Below are positions 18,072-26,579 of a DNA stretch of 64,000 nucleotides, one piece after another. Location: NCBI GenBank assembly GCA_041494885.1, contig JBGQBO010000010.1, positions 62,001-126,000 of the forward strand, given 5' to 3'. The translations under genes and the position numbers were made by a program. The notes beneath the pieces are model-generated. The model did not search any database. It saw nothing but the letters and a program-made list of their open reading frames with translations, and was not told the origin of the DNA. The DNA comes from JAIQFV01 sp041494885 (GTDB lineage: Bacteria; Acidobacteriota; Terriglobia; JAIQFV01). Numbering within the stretch: position 1 is the first letter of the stretch; every line of letters begins with the position of its first letter.

Positions 18072-19304
18072 TCAAACTCTTTCCACCTCAGTCGCTTCAG
18101 CGATACGCCCCTCCTCGCCGTGCGGTTTGGCGCCGGTGATCTTGACGAGATCGCCCCGGATCAAATCGCCGAACGCTTGATTGGGAGGGCTTTCATGCCG
18201 ATCGAGGCGCGTGAACTGGACTCTCCCCGCCTCACCACACAGGAAGGCGCGCTGTTTCCCCTTCTCCACAATCAGTTCGCTCACCACGCGCCAGCAGGCG
18301 GACTCCTCCGCGGGTGTTCCGGATAAACGTTTAAGATCCAGAACATTTTTACCATCTTTTCGAAGGACGAGGTAGGAAAATTTCAGCGCGTCTTTGCGGT
18401 TTCCAATGCGCTGATCAATCTGTGTCATCTGATTGGTCGGCCGCCACTCAAATTCGGTATGGCACCAGTCTTTCTTGTTTCCGGAAGTCACACACGGACA
18501 GGCCCATTGATGCACACAGGGAGCAAAGACATTGGCCGCCGGGATTCTTTCGAGCACGGCATTGTGCAGCAGGTGAAGCGTTCGGGAGGTCTCGCGGAGC
18601 GCCGGCTCGATCAGGATCAACGCCCCGTGGTCCTCCAGGCGGGCGAGCAGTCCCTCGATCAGAGCGCTCTGTGTGGGGAGAGCCATTGGCCCCGCTTCCA
18701 CCAGCTCGTTCCAAACATTGGCCAGAACAATGATATCAAAAGGACCGCTGAGCTCGGGACCGGGGGGAGGCCGATACAGAAATTCCTGGAGGGTCGCCAC
18801 GCGTGTCCTTAGCCGCGCCCGCCTCTCTTCGATGCCGAGCCGCCCCCGGACGCAATGAAAAAGCGTTTCACACGTTTTAAGCATTTCTCGGCTTGAATCG
18901 ACCGCACAAAACTGAACCTCCGCTTGCGGTGAAACACCGGATAGATATTCCAACGCGGCCAGCGTCATGGTGCCGGGGCCGGCGCCGAGGTCGAGGACGC
19001 GAAAGGCCCCCCGATCCCCAAGCCCGCGGCGCGAAGGCGCCAACAATTGATCCACCAGAAGCGGTTTCATCTCATCGAAAACCGCCTGAAGCTTGCTGTA
19101 ATTGGCAGGCAGAAAATAGGCGAGGTAAGCACCCCGGTTCTCCGCCGTAGCCCAATAATCCTTCGGCCGGGCGGCACGGTGAGAAGTGAAGAAGGCCGAT
19201 AACGCGGCCACCGCGCGCGCCAGGGCGACGGCTGAAACACCCTCGAGGAGCGTTCCGACACAGCTTTCCACTGCCGGGGGAAATATGTACACGGAGCGAG
19301 GCAT
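18072..19304 (-). CDS. Rsm22-like methyltransferase with a cysteine cluster
   Basis: A 410-residue class I SAM-dependent methyltransferase resembling the Rsm22/METTL17 family, which is linked to small-ribosomal-subunit assembly. Evidence includes DYWATAENRGAYLAYFLPANY before the fold, motif I FRVLDLGAGPG (residues 102-111), the acidic CAVDSS, IIVLANVWNEL, and ALILIEPALRETSRTLHLL. A cluster of cysteines follows at about C263, C269, C271 and C281 (CVHQWACPCVTSGNKKDWC); in the eukaryotic relatives such cysteines hold a 4Fe-4S cluster. The C-terminal 110 residues form an extra beta domain. It starts 9 nt after the stop codon of the TPR lipoprotein and is probably co-transcribed with it. Confidence 0.82.
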   Translation of the reverse strand: MPRSVYIFPPAVESCVGTLLEGVSAVALARAVAALSAFFTSHRAARPKDYWATAENRGAYLAYFLPANYSKLQAVFDEMKPLLVDQLLAPSRRGLGDRGAFRVLDLGAGPGTMTLAALEYLSGVSPQAEVQFCAVDSSREMLKTCETLFHCVRGRLGIEERRARLRTRVATLQEFLYRPPPGPELSGPFDIIVLANVWNELVEAGPMALPTQSALIEGLLARLEDHGALILIEPALRETSRTLHLLHNAVLERIPAANVFAPCVHQWACPCVTSGNKKDWCHTEFEWRPTNQMTQIDQRIGNRKDALKFSYLVLRKDGKNVLDLKRLSGTPAEESACWRVVSELIVEKGKQRAFLCGEAGRVQFTRLDRHESPPNQAFGDLIRGDLVKITGAKPHGEEGRIAEATEVERV

Positions 19305-19313
19305 GGATTCAGT

Positions 19314-20252
19314 TCACTTGTTGGGGACGGAATCAACCGGGGGGCGACGCGAGGCGGCTGAAGCCCTTCGCTTGAGCGGCGCCTTTTTGATCCAATTCAC
19401 CTCGTGTGGAGACCGCCGGTCGTTTTTTAGCTTTTCAAGCTCCTTGAGTTGCTGGGACACATAATCGCGGTCCTCGGGGCGCGGTGAAATTCTCTTTAAA
19501 GCAGCAATGGCCTGATCGAGGTGTTCCTGCGAGGCATAACAATCCACGATCTCGAGCTGTGCGTGACGGCGGCAATCCTCGCACCGCGAATGGTCGATGA
19601 TGTCTTGAAGCTGTGCAATCGCCTCGTGCCACTGCCTGCGAATCTCGTAGATGGCGGCCAACTTGATCCGGGCTTCGTCGGACCGATGCTCCCCGGGTTG
19701 GTCCTGAATCAGCTTTTTGAACTCGATGATCGCCTGGTCAAACTGGTCGAGATGAAAGTAATCGGTGGCAATTTTGTATCGCACCCTCCGCCAATCGTCA
19801 CGGCTTGGCGTGTGCAAGGAAATCTGTTCGAGAATGTCAATGGCTTTCCGATAATCCAGAAGATCCCGCTCGTACAATTCCGCCAGGCGATCGCCCACCA
19901 TAAAGGCATACTGGCTGTTGGGATATATCTCCAGAAAACCTTCGTAAGCGGCCTGGGCCCGGGCGGTATCCCGGAGGTTGAGGTAATAGATATTGCCCAG
20001 GTTGTACCGGCCCTTTTCAGCGAACTCACCATTGGGATACTTTTGGAGGTAGGATTGGTAGAGCATGACCGCCTGGTCGTAGCTCCCCACGCGCTGTGCC
20101 CCTTCCGCCTTGCCAAACAGATGTGCTTCGCTCCGGGAACATGCCCCCATCCCCGTCAGACAGAGCCCTAACAAGAGGATGCGCACGCTTCGAGGAAAGA
20201 GAAGGCTCTTCAGCTGACATCCGCTTGCGCCGGAGGTTTTCAAGCAGTACAT
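19314..20252 (-). CDS. TPR-repeat lipoprotein (BamD/YbgF-like)
   Basis: A 312-residue protein with an N-terminal hydrophobic stretch and lipobox CLTGMGAC (cysteine about residue 38). It therefore is likely anchored to a membrane facing the periplasm. The mature part is a run of TPR helices: SYDQAVMLYQSYLQKYPNGE, GRYNLGNIYYLNLRDTARAQ, YEGFLEIYPNSQYAF, DQAIIEFKKLIQDQPGE and QWHEAIAQLQDII. This is the pattern of BamD, YbgF and related envelope scaffolds, but the outer-membrane assembly function is not proven. A CEDC pair lies at about residue 225. The C-terminus is basic. It heads a minus-strand run with the Rsm22-like gene. Confidence 0.8.
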   Translation of the reverse strand: MYCLKTSGASGCQLKSLLFPRSVRILLLGLCLTGMGACSRSEAHLFGKAEGAQRVGSYDQAVMLYQSYLQKYPNGEFAEKGRYNLGNIYYLNLRDTARAQAAYEGFLEIYPNSQYAFMVGDRLAELYERDLLDYRKAIDILEQISLHTPSRDDWRRVRYKIATDYFHLDQFDQAIIEFKKLIQDQPGEHRSDEARIKLAAIYEIRRQWHEAIAQLQDIIDHSRCEDCRRHAQLEIVDCYASQEHLDQAIAALKRISPRPEDRDYVSQQLKELEKLKNDRRSPHEVNWIKKAPLKRRASAASRRPPVDSVPNK

Positions 20253-20503
20253 CCATGAATTATATCACGCGACCTAAGGTCTCCGGGGGTTGTGCGGGGC
20301 AAACGTGCGGGCCTTTTTACCTTTCGTGACCGTACGTTCCTATCGGAGGATTAAGACCTCAAATCAGGATCGCACCCCTGCGGAGCCCTCTCCGTGGCGG
20401 TCCTTCCCCGCCCCGGGAGATGCGTTTATCCTTTCCATCATTTCCGAGACAAACCATCCATTGATCTCGATCTTCATGAGTGAGAGAATGACGAACACAC
20501 AGC

Positions 20504-22789
20504 ATGAAACGACAATCCATGCCAATCTCCTCGCGATGGCTTCAAGGAGCGATCCTCACCTATATTGTGGGCTTTTCCATTCTGGGAGTCCTCGCCTACC
20601 TGGTCTACCAACGACAACCGCCGATTCCTGGCCGGGTGGTTAGTGCACGTGGGGAAGTGTTGTTCACCCGGGAAGATATTATGCGCGGGATGAACGTCTT
20701 TCAGCGCTTTGGACTCATGGAATTCGGCTCAGTCTATGGACACGGGGCCTATCTCGGCCCTGACTTTACAGCCGAGTATCTCCATAAAACAGCGGAAGTT
20801 CTACTCCAACGCTATGAATCGGACCTTGCAGGCCGCGTCCCAGCAAATGTCCGGGTGGTCACTGAGCTCCACGAAAATGCCTATGATCCCGAGACGGACA
20901 CCCTCATTTGGAGCGCCGCACGGGCCTCCGCCCACCGGATGATGGAAGACTACTACCAATCCGTGTTCTACAACAAAACCAGCCAGGGGGGCGCGCAAGC
21001 GCGATGGATCGCCGATCGGAAACAGATCCGTGACCTCACCGCATTTTTCGCGTGGACCGCCTGGACCGGTACCACAAATCGTCCCGGAGATAGCAGTTCC
21101 TACACCAACAACTGGCCTCCGGAACCGCTCGCCGGAAATACCGTCACGCCGGAGGCCGTTACCTGGAGCGTTATCTCCATCATCGGTCTGTTTGGTGGAA
21201 CAGGATTGGTCCTATTCTTTTTCGGGAGATACGACTGGCTGGGATGGAGTGAGGCGCCGCGACAAGTGCGTCTGCGCCCCGTGGGCGAGGTTGCTCTGGC
21301 CCCTGCGCAACGAGCGGTGGTGTGGTTTCTCGTTGTGACCTCGGTTCTTTTCTTCCTCCAAACCCTGTGTGGAGGTCTCGTTGCCCATTTTCGGGCCGAG
21401 CCCGGAAATTTCTTCGGATTCGACATCTCCCAAATTCTTCCTTACAACATTGCCCGAACGTGGCATGTCCAACTTTCTATCTTCTGGGTTTCAGCGTCCT
21501 ATCTGGCCACGGGAATCTTTCTGGTTCCACTGATCGCCGGACGTGAGCGGAGCGGTCAGGCGCCGCTGACGATTGCCCTCCTCCTTGCGGTCGTCGTGGT
21601 GGTGTTTGGCAGTCTGGCGGGTGAGTATGCAAGCATTAAAGGCTGGCTGAACAATGGGTGGTTTTGGTTCGGCGATCAGGGATGGGAGTATCTTGACCTC
21701 GGTCGAGTTTGGCAGATCCTGCTCGTGATCGGGCTATTCTTGTGGGTATTCATCTTGTACCGGGGATTGAAAGATAAGCTTCGAGAGCAACACCACGGGA
21801 CGATGCCCTGGCTCCTGTTTTACGCCGCGCTGACAATCCCCGCGTTCTATGCTGTGGGACTTCTCACCAGTCCGGCTCGGGGTTTTGTGATCACCGATTT
21901 CTGGCGATTCTGGGTAGTCCATCTCTGGGTGGAGGATTTTCTGGAGTTGTTCACCACGGTCATGGTCGCGTACATGTTCGTTCTGATGGGCACTGTTCGG
22001 GAAAAGACCGCCATCCGTATTATTTATCTCGACGTGATTCTTTACTCCCTGGGCGGTGTGGTTGGCACCATGCACCACCTTTACTTCAGCGGGACCCCTG
22101 CGGTCCACATGGCCCTCGGCGCTGCATTTTCAGCGCTGGAAGTTGTCCCCTTGGTGTTGCTCACGCTGGAAGCCTGGGGGTTCATGAGATCCGGGGAGCA
22201 GTCAATGGCGGGGAAAGATCATATCCACCGCTGGGCGGTTTGGTTTCTCGTCGCGGTGGGCGTGTGGAACTTTGTCGGCGCAGGCATCTTCGGATTTTTG
22301 GTCAATCTGCCTGTCGTGAGTTATTACGAGATTGGAACGAACCTGACTGCTAATCATGCTCACACGGCGATGATGGGGGTCTACGGTATGCTCGCGATCG
22401 GATTATTGCTGTTCTGCCTGCGTTACCTGATGCAGCCGGACAAATGGAGTGATCGCGCCGCCAAGATCTCCTTCTGGTCTCTCAACCTGGGTTTGACCTG
22501 GATGGCTTTCTGCAATCTTTTCCCCATCGGGATCGTTCAACTCAATGACGCTGTCAGCCGGGGTTACTGGCATGCGCGAAGCCTGAATTTCGTGATGACA
22601 AAGTGGGTGCATGTCCTGGAATGGGCACGTCTGCCGGGCGATGGACTTTTCATCCTGGGCGGGGCCTTGCCTCTGTGTTGGCTTTGTTGGCGAGCTGTAC
22701 GGTATCCAAACCCAAGGCGGAGCAAGCCGGATACCGAACTTCCTGTTCCTTTATTCACCTATGAGGTTGGACCTGCAGGCAGAGGGTGA
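20504..22789 (+). CDS. norZ: Quinol-dependent nitric oxide reductase
   Basis: A 761-residue single-subunit qNor, which reduces two NO to N2O at a heme b/non-heme iron centre in the inner membrane using quinol. The N-terminal extension (about 1-230) carries the qNor-specific periplasmic domain with LMEFGSVYGHGAYLGPDFTA and lacks a heme-c CxxCH motif. The rest is the 12-helix heme-copper-oxidase fold, with ARTWHVQLSIFWVSASYLATGIF, LFTTVMVAYMFVLMG, VVGTMHHLYFSGTP with the paired histidines, and NLTANHAHTAMMGVYGM with the heme ligands. It serves in denitrification or, more commonly when alone, in detoxifying NO. No norC, accessory nor gene or NO sensor lies nearby. Confidence 0.95.
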   Translation: MKRQSMPISSRWLQGAILTYIVGFSILGVLAYLVYQRQPPIPGRVVSARGEVLFTREDIMRGMNVFQRFGLMEFGSVYGHGAYLGPDFTAEYLHKTAEVLLQRYESDLAGRVPANVRVVTELHENAYDPETDTLIWSAARASAHRMMEDYYQSVFYNKTSQGGAQARWIADRKQIRDLTAFFAWTAWTGTTNRPGDSSSYTNNWPPEPLAGNTVTPEAVTWSVISIIGLFGGTGLVLFFFGRYDWLGWSEAPRQVRLRPVGEVALAPAQRAVVWFLVVTSVLFFLQTLCGGLVAHFRAEPGNFFGFDISQILPYNIARTWHVQLSIFWVSASYLATGIFLVPLIAGRERSGQAPLTIALLLAVVVVVFGSLAGEYASIKGWLNNGWFWFGDQGWEYLDLGRVWQILLVIGLFLWVFILYRGLKDKLREQHHGTMPWLLFYAALTIPAFYAVGLLTSPARGFVITDFWRFWVVHLWVEDFLELFTTVMVAYMFVLMGTVREKTAIRIIYLDVILYSLGGVVGTMHHLYFSGTPAVHMALGAAFSALEVVPLVLLTLEAWGFMRSGEQSMAGKDHIHRWAVWFLVAVGVWNFVGAGIFGFLVNLPVVSYYEIGTNLTANHAHTAMMGVYGMLAIGLLLFCLRYLMQPDKWSDRAAKISFWSLNLGLTWMAFCNLFPIGIVQLNDAVSRGYWHARSLNFVMTKWVHVLEWARLPGDGLFILGGALPLCWLCWRAVRYPNPRRSKPDTELPVPLFTYEVGPAGRG

Positions 22790-23120
22790 TTTGATTTCAC
22801 CAGATCCATTTGAAACGGGACCTCTCTGGGTCAGCAATTAGAGCCCCGAGTTCTCTCTATTTTCCTTGCCGCTGGTTACAGCCCTTTCCAAGCTCCGGTC
22901 GGCGTAACTCGCTCCGTCTTAAGTGTTGGATGCGGGTGTGCGGCGTGGCACGCTATGCCTGGACTACCGAAGGCCGGCACATTCACCGCGTTTAATACGC
23001 TTGATGTGATAAAGAGCCGGGCGGTCTGGGCTTGAATAGTAAAGCGGCTCTCCGCAGATTTCCTCGTCCCGCCCCGTGGGACCACGAATGGATGTGAGCG
23101 AAACCCGCTTCCCCTTCTGC
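22790..23120. other. Intergenic region between convergent genes
   Basis: No independent gene is supported. A minus-strand frame (22964-23245) overlapping the end of the XRE gene in a different frame continues past its stop with plausible protein text (LTSIRGPTGRDEEICGEPLY, then PALYHIKRIKRGECAGLR). It may be a small overlapping gene, or the true end of the XRE gene after a frameshift. Confidence 0.35.
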
Positions 23121-23978
23121 TCACAGGGGGCGGAAATGGAGGGGGTCTCTGAGGTTCTGGAGCTCGCGGTAATAATAGAGCGGGGTGGGCCGCTTTCCCT
23201 TGAATTGCAGCTTCCTGAGGAATTCGATTTCCTCCGGGGTGGCATTGCCGCTCAGAGAAGCCTGTTGGAGGAACTCTCTGAATCCCGGCTCTCGGCTCAC
23301 GAGCGGCTCGGGTTTCTTTTCGACAAACTCAAATTTTTTGGGATGCCCCGGGGCCACTCTGCGGTTTAAGATGATCTCCATACCGAACGTGGCGAGGTCG
23401 ACGTCCCAGGACTCGATCAGTGGATCCAGGAACGAGACGCAGTTTTCAAAGGACACGTTAAAGATATCCGCATCGAGGAACTCAAGAACGATGACCCGCA
23501 TCTCCTCATAGGTGCGGTGGCTGAGCCGCGCCATCAGGCGGAGCCAGTTCTCACTTTCCAATTCTTCCCGGGCCACTCTCTTCACAACATCCAGGAGTTT
23601 CTGGGTGACCAGACGTTCCAATTCGCCGAAGGGCTGCTTCTCAAAAATTGCGCTCATTTGTTTCTTTCTAGCGGGCCTGCATTTGCGTAAAACCAGTTCT
23701 CGGACCTCCCTGAACAGGGGCGCGGGAGGATCGGCCAGCCTTCTCTTCAATTCCTCCTGCCGCTGTAATTCAGCCAGGTTTGAGAGCTTGCCTTCCGGAA
23801 GCTTCAGAAACTTTTCCATTTTGTCATAGATATCGGTCCGGCTCGGGGTGGGGGGTGTTTTTTTCCCCGTCAGTAATTGTGAGATGTAGGACTCCGTGAC
23901 CTGTGCGGCAGTCGCCAAACCTCTCTGCTCGAGGCCCAATTGCTCCAGCCGTTTCCTGATAACCAAAGCAAGATTCAC
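23121..23978 (-). CDS. XRE-family transcriptional regulator with a long C-terminal domain
   Basis: A 285-residue protein. The first 60 residues are a helix-turn-helix of the XRE (Cro/CI) type: VIRKRLEQLGLEQRGLATAA, then QVTESYISQLLTGKKTPPTP. The remaining 220 residues have no domain that I recognise; they are helical and charged, ending YYYRELQNLRDPLHFRPL. The GTG at 23978 is the start because GGGGAG lies about 8 nt before it and the HTH begins there. It is divergent from the gene at 24179. An inverted repeat between them is a good candidate for its operator. It probably represses the divergent gene or itself. Confidence 0.82.
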   Translation of the reverse strand: MNLALVIRKRLEQLGLEQRGLATAAQVTESYISQLLTGKKTPPTPSRTDIYDKMEKFLKLPEGKLSNLAELQRQEELKRRLADPPAPLFREVRELVLRKCRPARKKQMSAIFEKQPFGELERLVTQKLLDVVKRVAREELESENWLRLMARLSHRTYEEMRVIVLEFLDADIFNVSFENCVSFLDPLIESWDVDLATFGMEIILNRRVAPGHPKKFEFVEKKPEPLVSREPGFREFLQQASLSGNATPEEIEFLRKLQFKGKRPTPLYYYRELQNLRDPLHFRPL

Positions 23979-24050
23979 AACATATCTCCCCTCTGATTAA
24001 CTTCATTTGATTAAGTCTTCCCAGCCTTCTGAGAACATAACAGATTCAAC

Positions 24051-24079
24051 TTGACAAACAAAGCAAATTAACCTAGTGT
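24051..24079 (+). promoter_or_regulatory. Sigma-70-type promoter towards 24179
   Basis: A perfect -35 box TTGACA (24051-24056) is followed after 17 bp by TAGTGT (24074-24079) as a weaker -10. It points to the ABM-domain gene. The -10 sits inside the inverted repeat TTAACC-N6-GGTTAA, so a bound regulator would block it. Confidence 0.55.
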
Positions 24080-24085
24080 GGTTAA
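24068..24085. promoter_or_regulatory. Candidate operator, TTAACC-N6-GGTTAA
   Basis: A perfect 6-bp inverted repeat with a 6-bp spacer lies in the divergent region and covers the -10 box of the rightward promoter. It also lies just upstream of a possible leftward promoter for the XRE gene (TTGCTT, about 18 bp, TGTTAT on the minus strand). Its position suggests control by the neighbouring XRE protein. Confidence 0.5.
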
Positions 24086-24178
24086 CGATAGTGAGCAACT
24101 ACCTCCACTCTCCAAATGATCTGAACTAAGTCAGGTTATCTGAATTCGACCTCTTAGAGGACAACCCGGGAGGTGCCC

Positions 24179-24502
24179 ATGTTTGCACGAAATGTTTCTT
24201 TCCGACTAAAGCCCAATGGCGTCGCGGAGTTTACCGAGACCATTGAGAAAAACATCATTCCCCTCCTGCGAAAGCAGAGAGGCTTCCAGGACGAAATCAC
24301 GTTTGTCGATCCGGAGAAATTGGAAGCGATTGGAATCAGCTTGTGGGAGAACAAAGCGGATGTTGATGCTTACAACCGAGGAACGTATCCGGAAGTGTTG
24401 AAAGGCCTGGCAAAAGTGGTTGAGGGGACCCCTCAGGTTCGAACCTTCGAGGTATGCAACTCGACCTTCCACAAGGTTGCTGCTCGCGCCGTAGCCGTCT
24501 GA
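24179..24502 (+). CDS. Antibiotic-biosynthesis-monooxygenase-like (ABM) small protein
   Basis: A 107-residue protein with the layout of the dimeric alpha-beta barrel (ABM) superfamily: FARNVSFRLKPNGVAEFTET as strand-helix, IIPLLRKQRGFQDEITFVD, ISLWENKADVDAYNRGTYPE and the final strand. Family members are small cofactor-free monooxygenases, heme-degrading enzymes or of unknown role, so no reaction is assigned. The ATG at 24179 is preferred over a GTG at 24173 because GGGAGG ends 5-6 nt before it. It is divergent from the XRE regulator and has its own promoter, with the -10 inside a candidate operator. Confidence 0.72.
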   Translation: MFARNVSFRLKPNGVAEFTETIEKNIIPLLRKQRGFQDEITFVDPEKLEAIGISLWENKADVDAYNRGTYPEVLKGLAKVVEGTPQVRTFEVCNSTFHKVAARAVAV

Positions 24503-24605
24503 TGGGTAACAGTGTTTTTTTTCAGTGGGGGGGCGGCCAAGTCCGCCCTATTCCCACTCTGGCGAAGACGGATCTGCGAACATCAAGAAGAAACGAGGAT
24601 TTTAA

Positions 24606-24956
24606 ATGCTTACGAATATTATGAAATGGATTTCCTTTGCGGCGTTGATATTGGCGTTGATATGGCGCTCCTCCGCGGCCTTACAGATAGCGGTTGAATT
24701 CGTGGTTTCCGTGGGTGCCCTGCTGGTCATTGCCCAAGCCATTCGCGCCGGAAAGTACCTATGGGGCGCAGGATTTGTCGCGATAGCCGTCCTTTTCAAC
24801 CCCGTTGCGCCTGTTGCGCTTTCCCACACGATGTTTCTCGGGCTGGTTTTGATCTCCCTGGCAGCGTTTCTGACCTCTATGGCCGCATTGAAAAGGCAGC
24901 CCGTAATCTCGATGCCGTCCATTGCGAACCTGAAGCCGGGAAGAGAATCATTTTAG
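24606..24956 (+). CDS. Small four-helix membrane protein (DUF6804-like)
   Basis: A 116-residue, very hydrophobic protein with about four membrane helices: MKWISFAALILALIW, IAVEFVVSVGALLVIAQAI, YLWGAGFVAIAVLFNPVAPV and FLGLVLISLAAFLTSMAAL. The short polar C-terminus ends GRESF. The pattern with NPVAPV in the third helix is that of small DUF6804-type inner-membrane proteins of unknown function. A second ATG at 24618 is also possible; the first is used here. It lies 103 bp after the ABM-like gene, across a hairpin (GTGGG...CCCAC, about 24524-24559). Confidence 0.65.
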   Translation: MLTNIMKWISFAALILALIWRSSAALQIAVEFVVSVGALLVIAQAIRAGKYLWGAGFVAIAVLFNPVAPVALSHTMFLGLVLISLAAFLTSMAALKRQPVISMPSIANLKPGRESF

Positions 24957-25011
24957 GACCAGGTGCACGGAAATCCTGAATATTACGTGAGAGGCGTCGA
25001 GAGGAGGGACC

Positions 25012-25149
25012 ATGTCAGAGCGAAATGGAGATAAAGCCAGATTTGGCCGTGAACGAAAGCACAAGATTGTCCAGCGGATGCGGGCTAGACGATTGCGGAA
25101 AGGCCTGGAGAACATAAGCACCAAGAAGGCGAGCTCCGGGTCCGACTAA
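25012..25149 (+). CDS. Very small basic protein
   Basis: A 45-residue protein reading MSERNGDKARFGRERKHKIV and then a strongly basic run (QRMRARRLRKGLENISTKKA), ending SSGSD. A strong GAGGAGGG ribosome-binding site sits immediately before the ATG, and the arginine/lysine-rich composition is unlike noise. Small basic proteins with this kind of opening recur, as far as I recall, in acidobacterial genomes, without known function. An RNA- or DNA-binding role can be guessed from charge only. Confidence 0.6.
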   Translation: MSERNGDKARFGRERKHKIVQRMRARRLRKGLENISTKKASSGSD

Positions 25150-25303
25150 AAAGAGAGTTGTATGAATGGCGGTCGAGCTGATGGACTGGCCCCAGAACGC
25201 TGGTTCTTTCCGGGTTGATTGGATTGCTTAAATCGTTAAGTGCCCAGTGCTTGGGCGGAGCTTCCATAATGCTTGCTCAGGGGCACCTTGAAAAGTGGGC
25301 GTG

Positions 25304-25618
25304 ATGTACATCCAATACGTGGATTTCGTACTTTCAGACGATACTCGGAGATACACCTTTGACGTCATCGATGCGGCGGGGAAAAACCGCGAATTCAGCG
25401 TGATTGTTCCCATAGCGGCGTTCGGGCGCTCTGGTTTAAGAGCTCAGGATGGTCCGGGACTCTGTTATGCACGGATGGTACAGGAACTGGAACGAGAGAC
25501 GGTGGATTCGCGCGCCGAGACCCCTTTGCTGATCAGGGATCAGCATATCCAGGAATATTTAAGTAAGCAGTACCCTCGCAAGCATTCAAGTAAAAGAGAA
25601 GCGAGCACGAATTTTTGA
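25304..25618 (+). CDS. Hypothetical protein, small alpha/beta
   Basis: A 104-residue soluble protein opening MYIQYVDFVLSDDTRRYTFD and continuing with VIDAAGKNREFSVIVP, which suggests a small beta-rich N-terminal sheet. Then come charged helices with MVQELERETVDSRAETPLLI and YLSKQYPRKHSSKR. I do not recognise the family. The start is uncertain: GTG at 25295 is also in frame, and no strong ribosome-binding site is seen for either. It ends 3 nt before the next open frame and 33 nt before that gene's likely start, so the two may be co-transcribed. Confidence 0.6.
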   Translation: MYIQYVDFVLSDDTRRYTFDVIDAAGKNREFSVIVPIAAFGRSGLRAQDGPGLCYARMVQELERETVDSRAETPLLIRDQHIQEYLSKQYPRKHSSKREASTNF

Positions 25619-25651
25619 AACATGAAGTTTGCCAAAGAAAAGAGGAACCCA

Positions 25652-26473
25652 ATGATTAGCGTTCGCACGATGGCAATTTCAATTTCCATGGCGTTGCTTT
25701 CGGCGTCTATGCTGGGTGCGCAGGAAGTCAAACTGCTCGACGCGAAGGGAACCGAATCGCGTCTGGCGGCCATTCAAGAGCTCCCGTGGCAATCCCGGAG
25801 CCTTGTCGGGGCACCACTTTCTTGGGCTGCTCCTTCGCCGTCTTCGATGGGTGCGCGAGATTTCTCCAGATACCGGGAATTTCAATTTGGAATGACCGTG
25901 CCCGAGATTGCGAAACTGGCAGGCATGGAGGCGTCGGCCGCGCGGGTGATTCACCGCCGTCCGGCGATCATTCAAGAACTGGAGTGGCAGCCACGAGGTT
26001 TCCCTCGCACTTCGCCCCAAGCCGACTCGGTGAAGGGGGTTCTCTTCAGCTTCTACAATGGCGAACTCTTTCGAATGGTGGTCGATTATGATTCCTATAA
26101 GACCGAAGGGATGACCGTTGACGACATGGTCGATGCCATTTCCTCGAAGTACGGAACGGCAACGAAGCCTGCGGCTGGAATCACCGTCTCTACGAGCGAA
26201 GTTTATAACGATAGTGAGGTGGTCATCGCGCGCTGGGAAGACCTGCAGTATTCCTTCAACCTCTTTCATTCCTCCTACAAACCGACTTTTGGAGTAATTG
26301 CATTTTCAAAGAAGCTGGATGCCCGGGCACGGATCGCCGTCGCCGAAGCCATCCGGCTGGATGAGCGAGAGGCTCCCCAACGAGAACTCGAGCGTCAAAA
26401 GAAACAAGCGGTAGAAGACCAGGCCGCGCAAGAGAAGGCCAGGGCACTGAACAAACCGAAGTTTCATTTTTAG
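25652..26473 (+). CDS. Exported hypothetical protein
   Basis: A 273-residue protein with a signal peptide (MISVRTMAISISMALLSASMLGAQ) and a mature part of mixed alpha/beta text. The central region contains FQFGMTVPEIAKLAGM, a phrase typical of exported proteins in which a gene product modulates an Ile/Val-rich repeat, and VLFSFYNGELFRMVVDYDSY followed by VDAISSKYGTATKP. The C-terminal 45 residues are a charged, probably coiled helix (REAPQRELERQKKQAVEDQA). Function is unknown. The ATG at 25652 is chosen because AGAGGA lies just upstream and the signal peptide begins there; an earlier ATG at 25622 is in frame. Confidence 0.7.
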   Translation: MISVRTMAISISMALLSASMLGAQEVKLLDAKGTESRLAAIQELPWQSRSLVGAPLSWAAPSPSSMGARDFSRYREFQFGMTVPEIAKLAGMEASAARVIHRRPAIIQELEWQPRGFPRTSPQADSVKGVLFSFYNGELFRMVVDYDSYKTEGMTVDDMVDAISSKYGTATKPAAGITVSTSEVYNDSEVVIARWEDLQYSFNLFHSSYKPTFGVIAFSKKLDARARIAVAEAIRLDEREAPQRELERQKKQAVEDQAAQEKARALNKPKFHF

Positions 26474-26579
26474 TGCGCCGGCTTAGCGAGCGGCCATCGC
26501 ATTTTGCGCGGGCCCGCTTTACATGCACATACAACCTGGCGGACTCTCAAGAAGGGGCCGCCTTCAATCGGAGGATTCA

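Noticed and set aside
22876..23124. 82-codon minus-strand frame beyond the XRE gene
   Set aside because: No start signal and serine/proline-rich text; the other frame through the same stretch looks more protein-like and is reported as a low-confidence finding.
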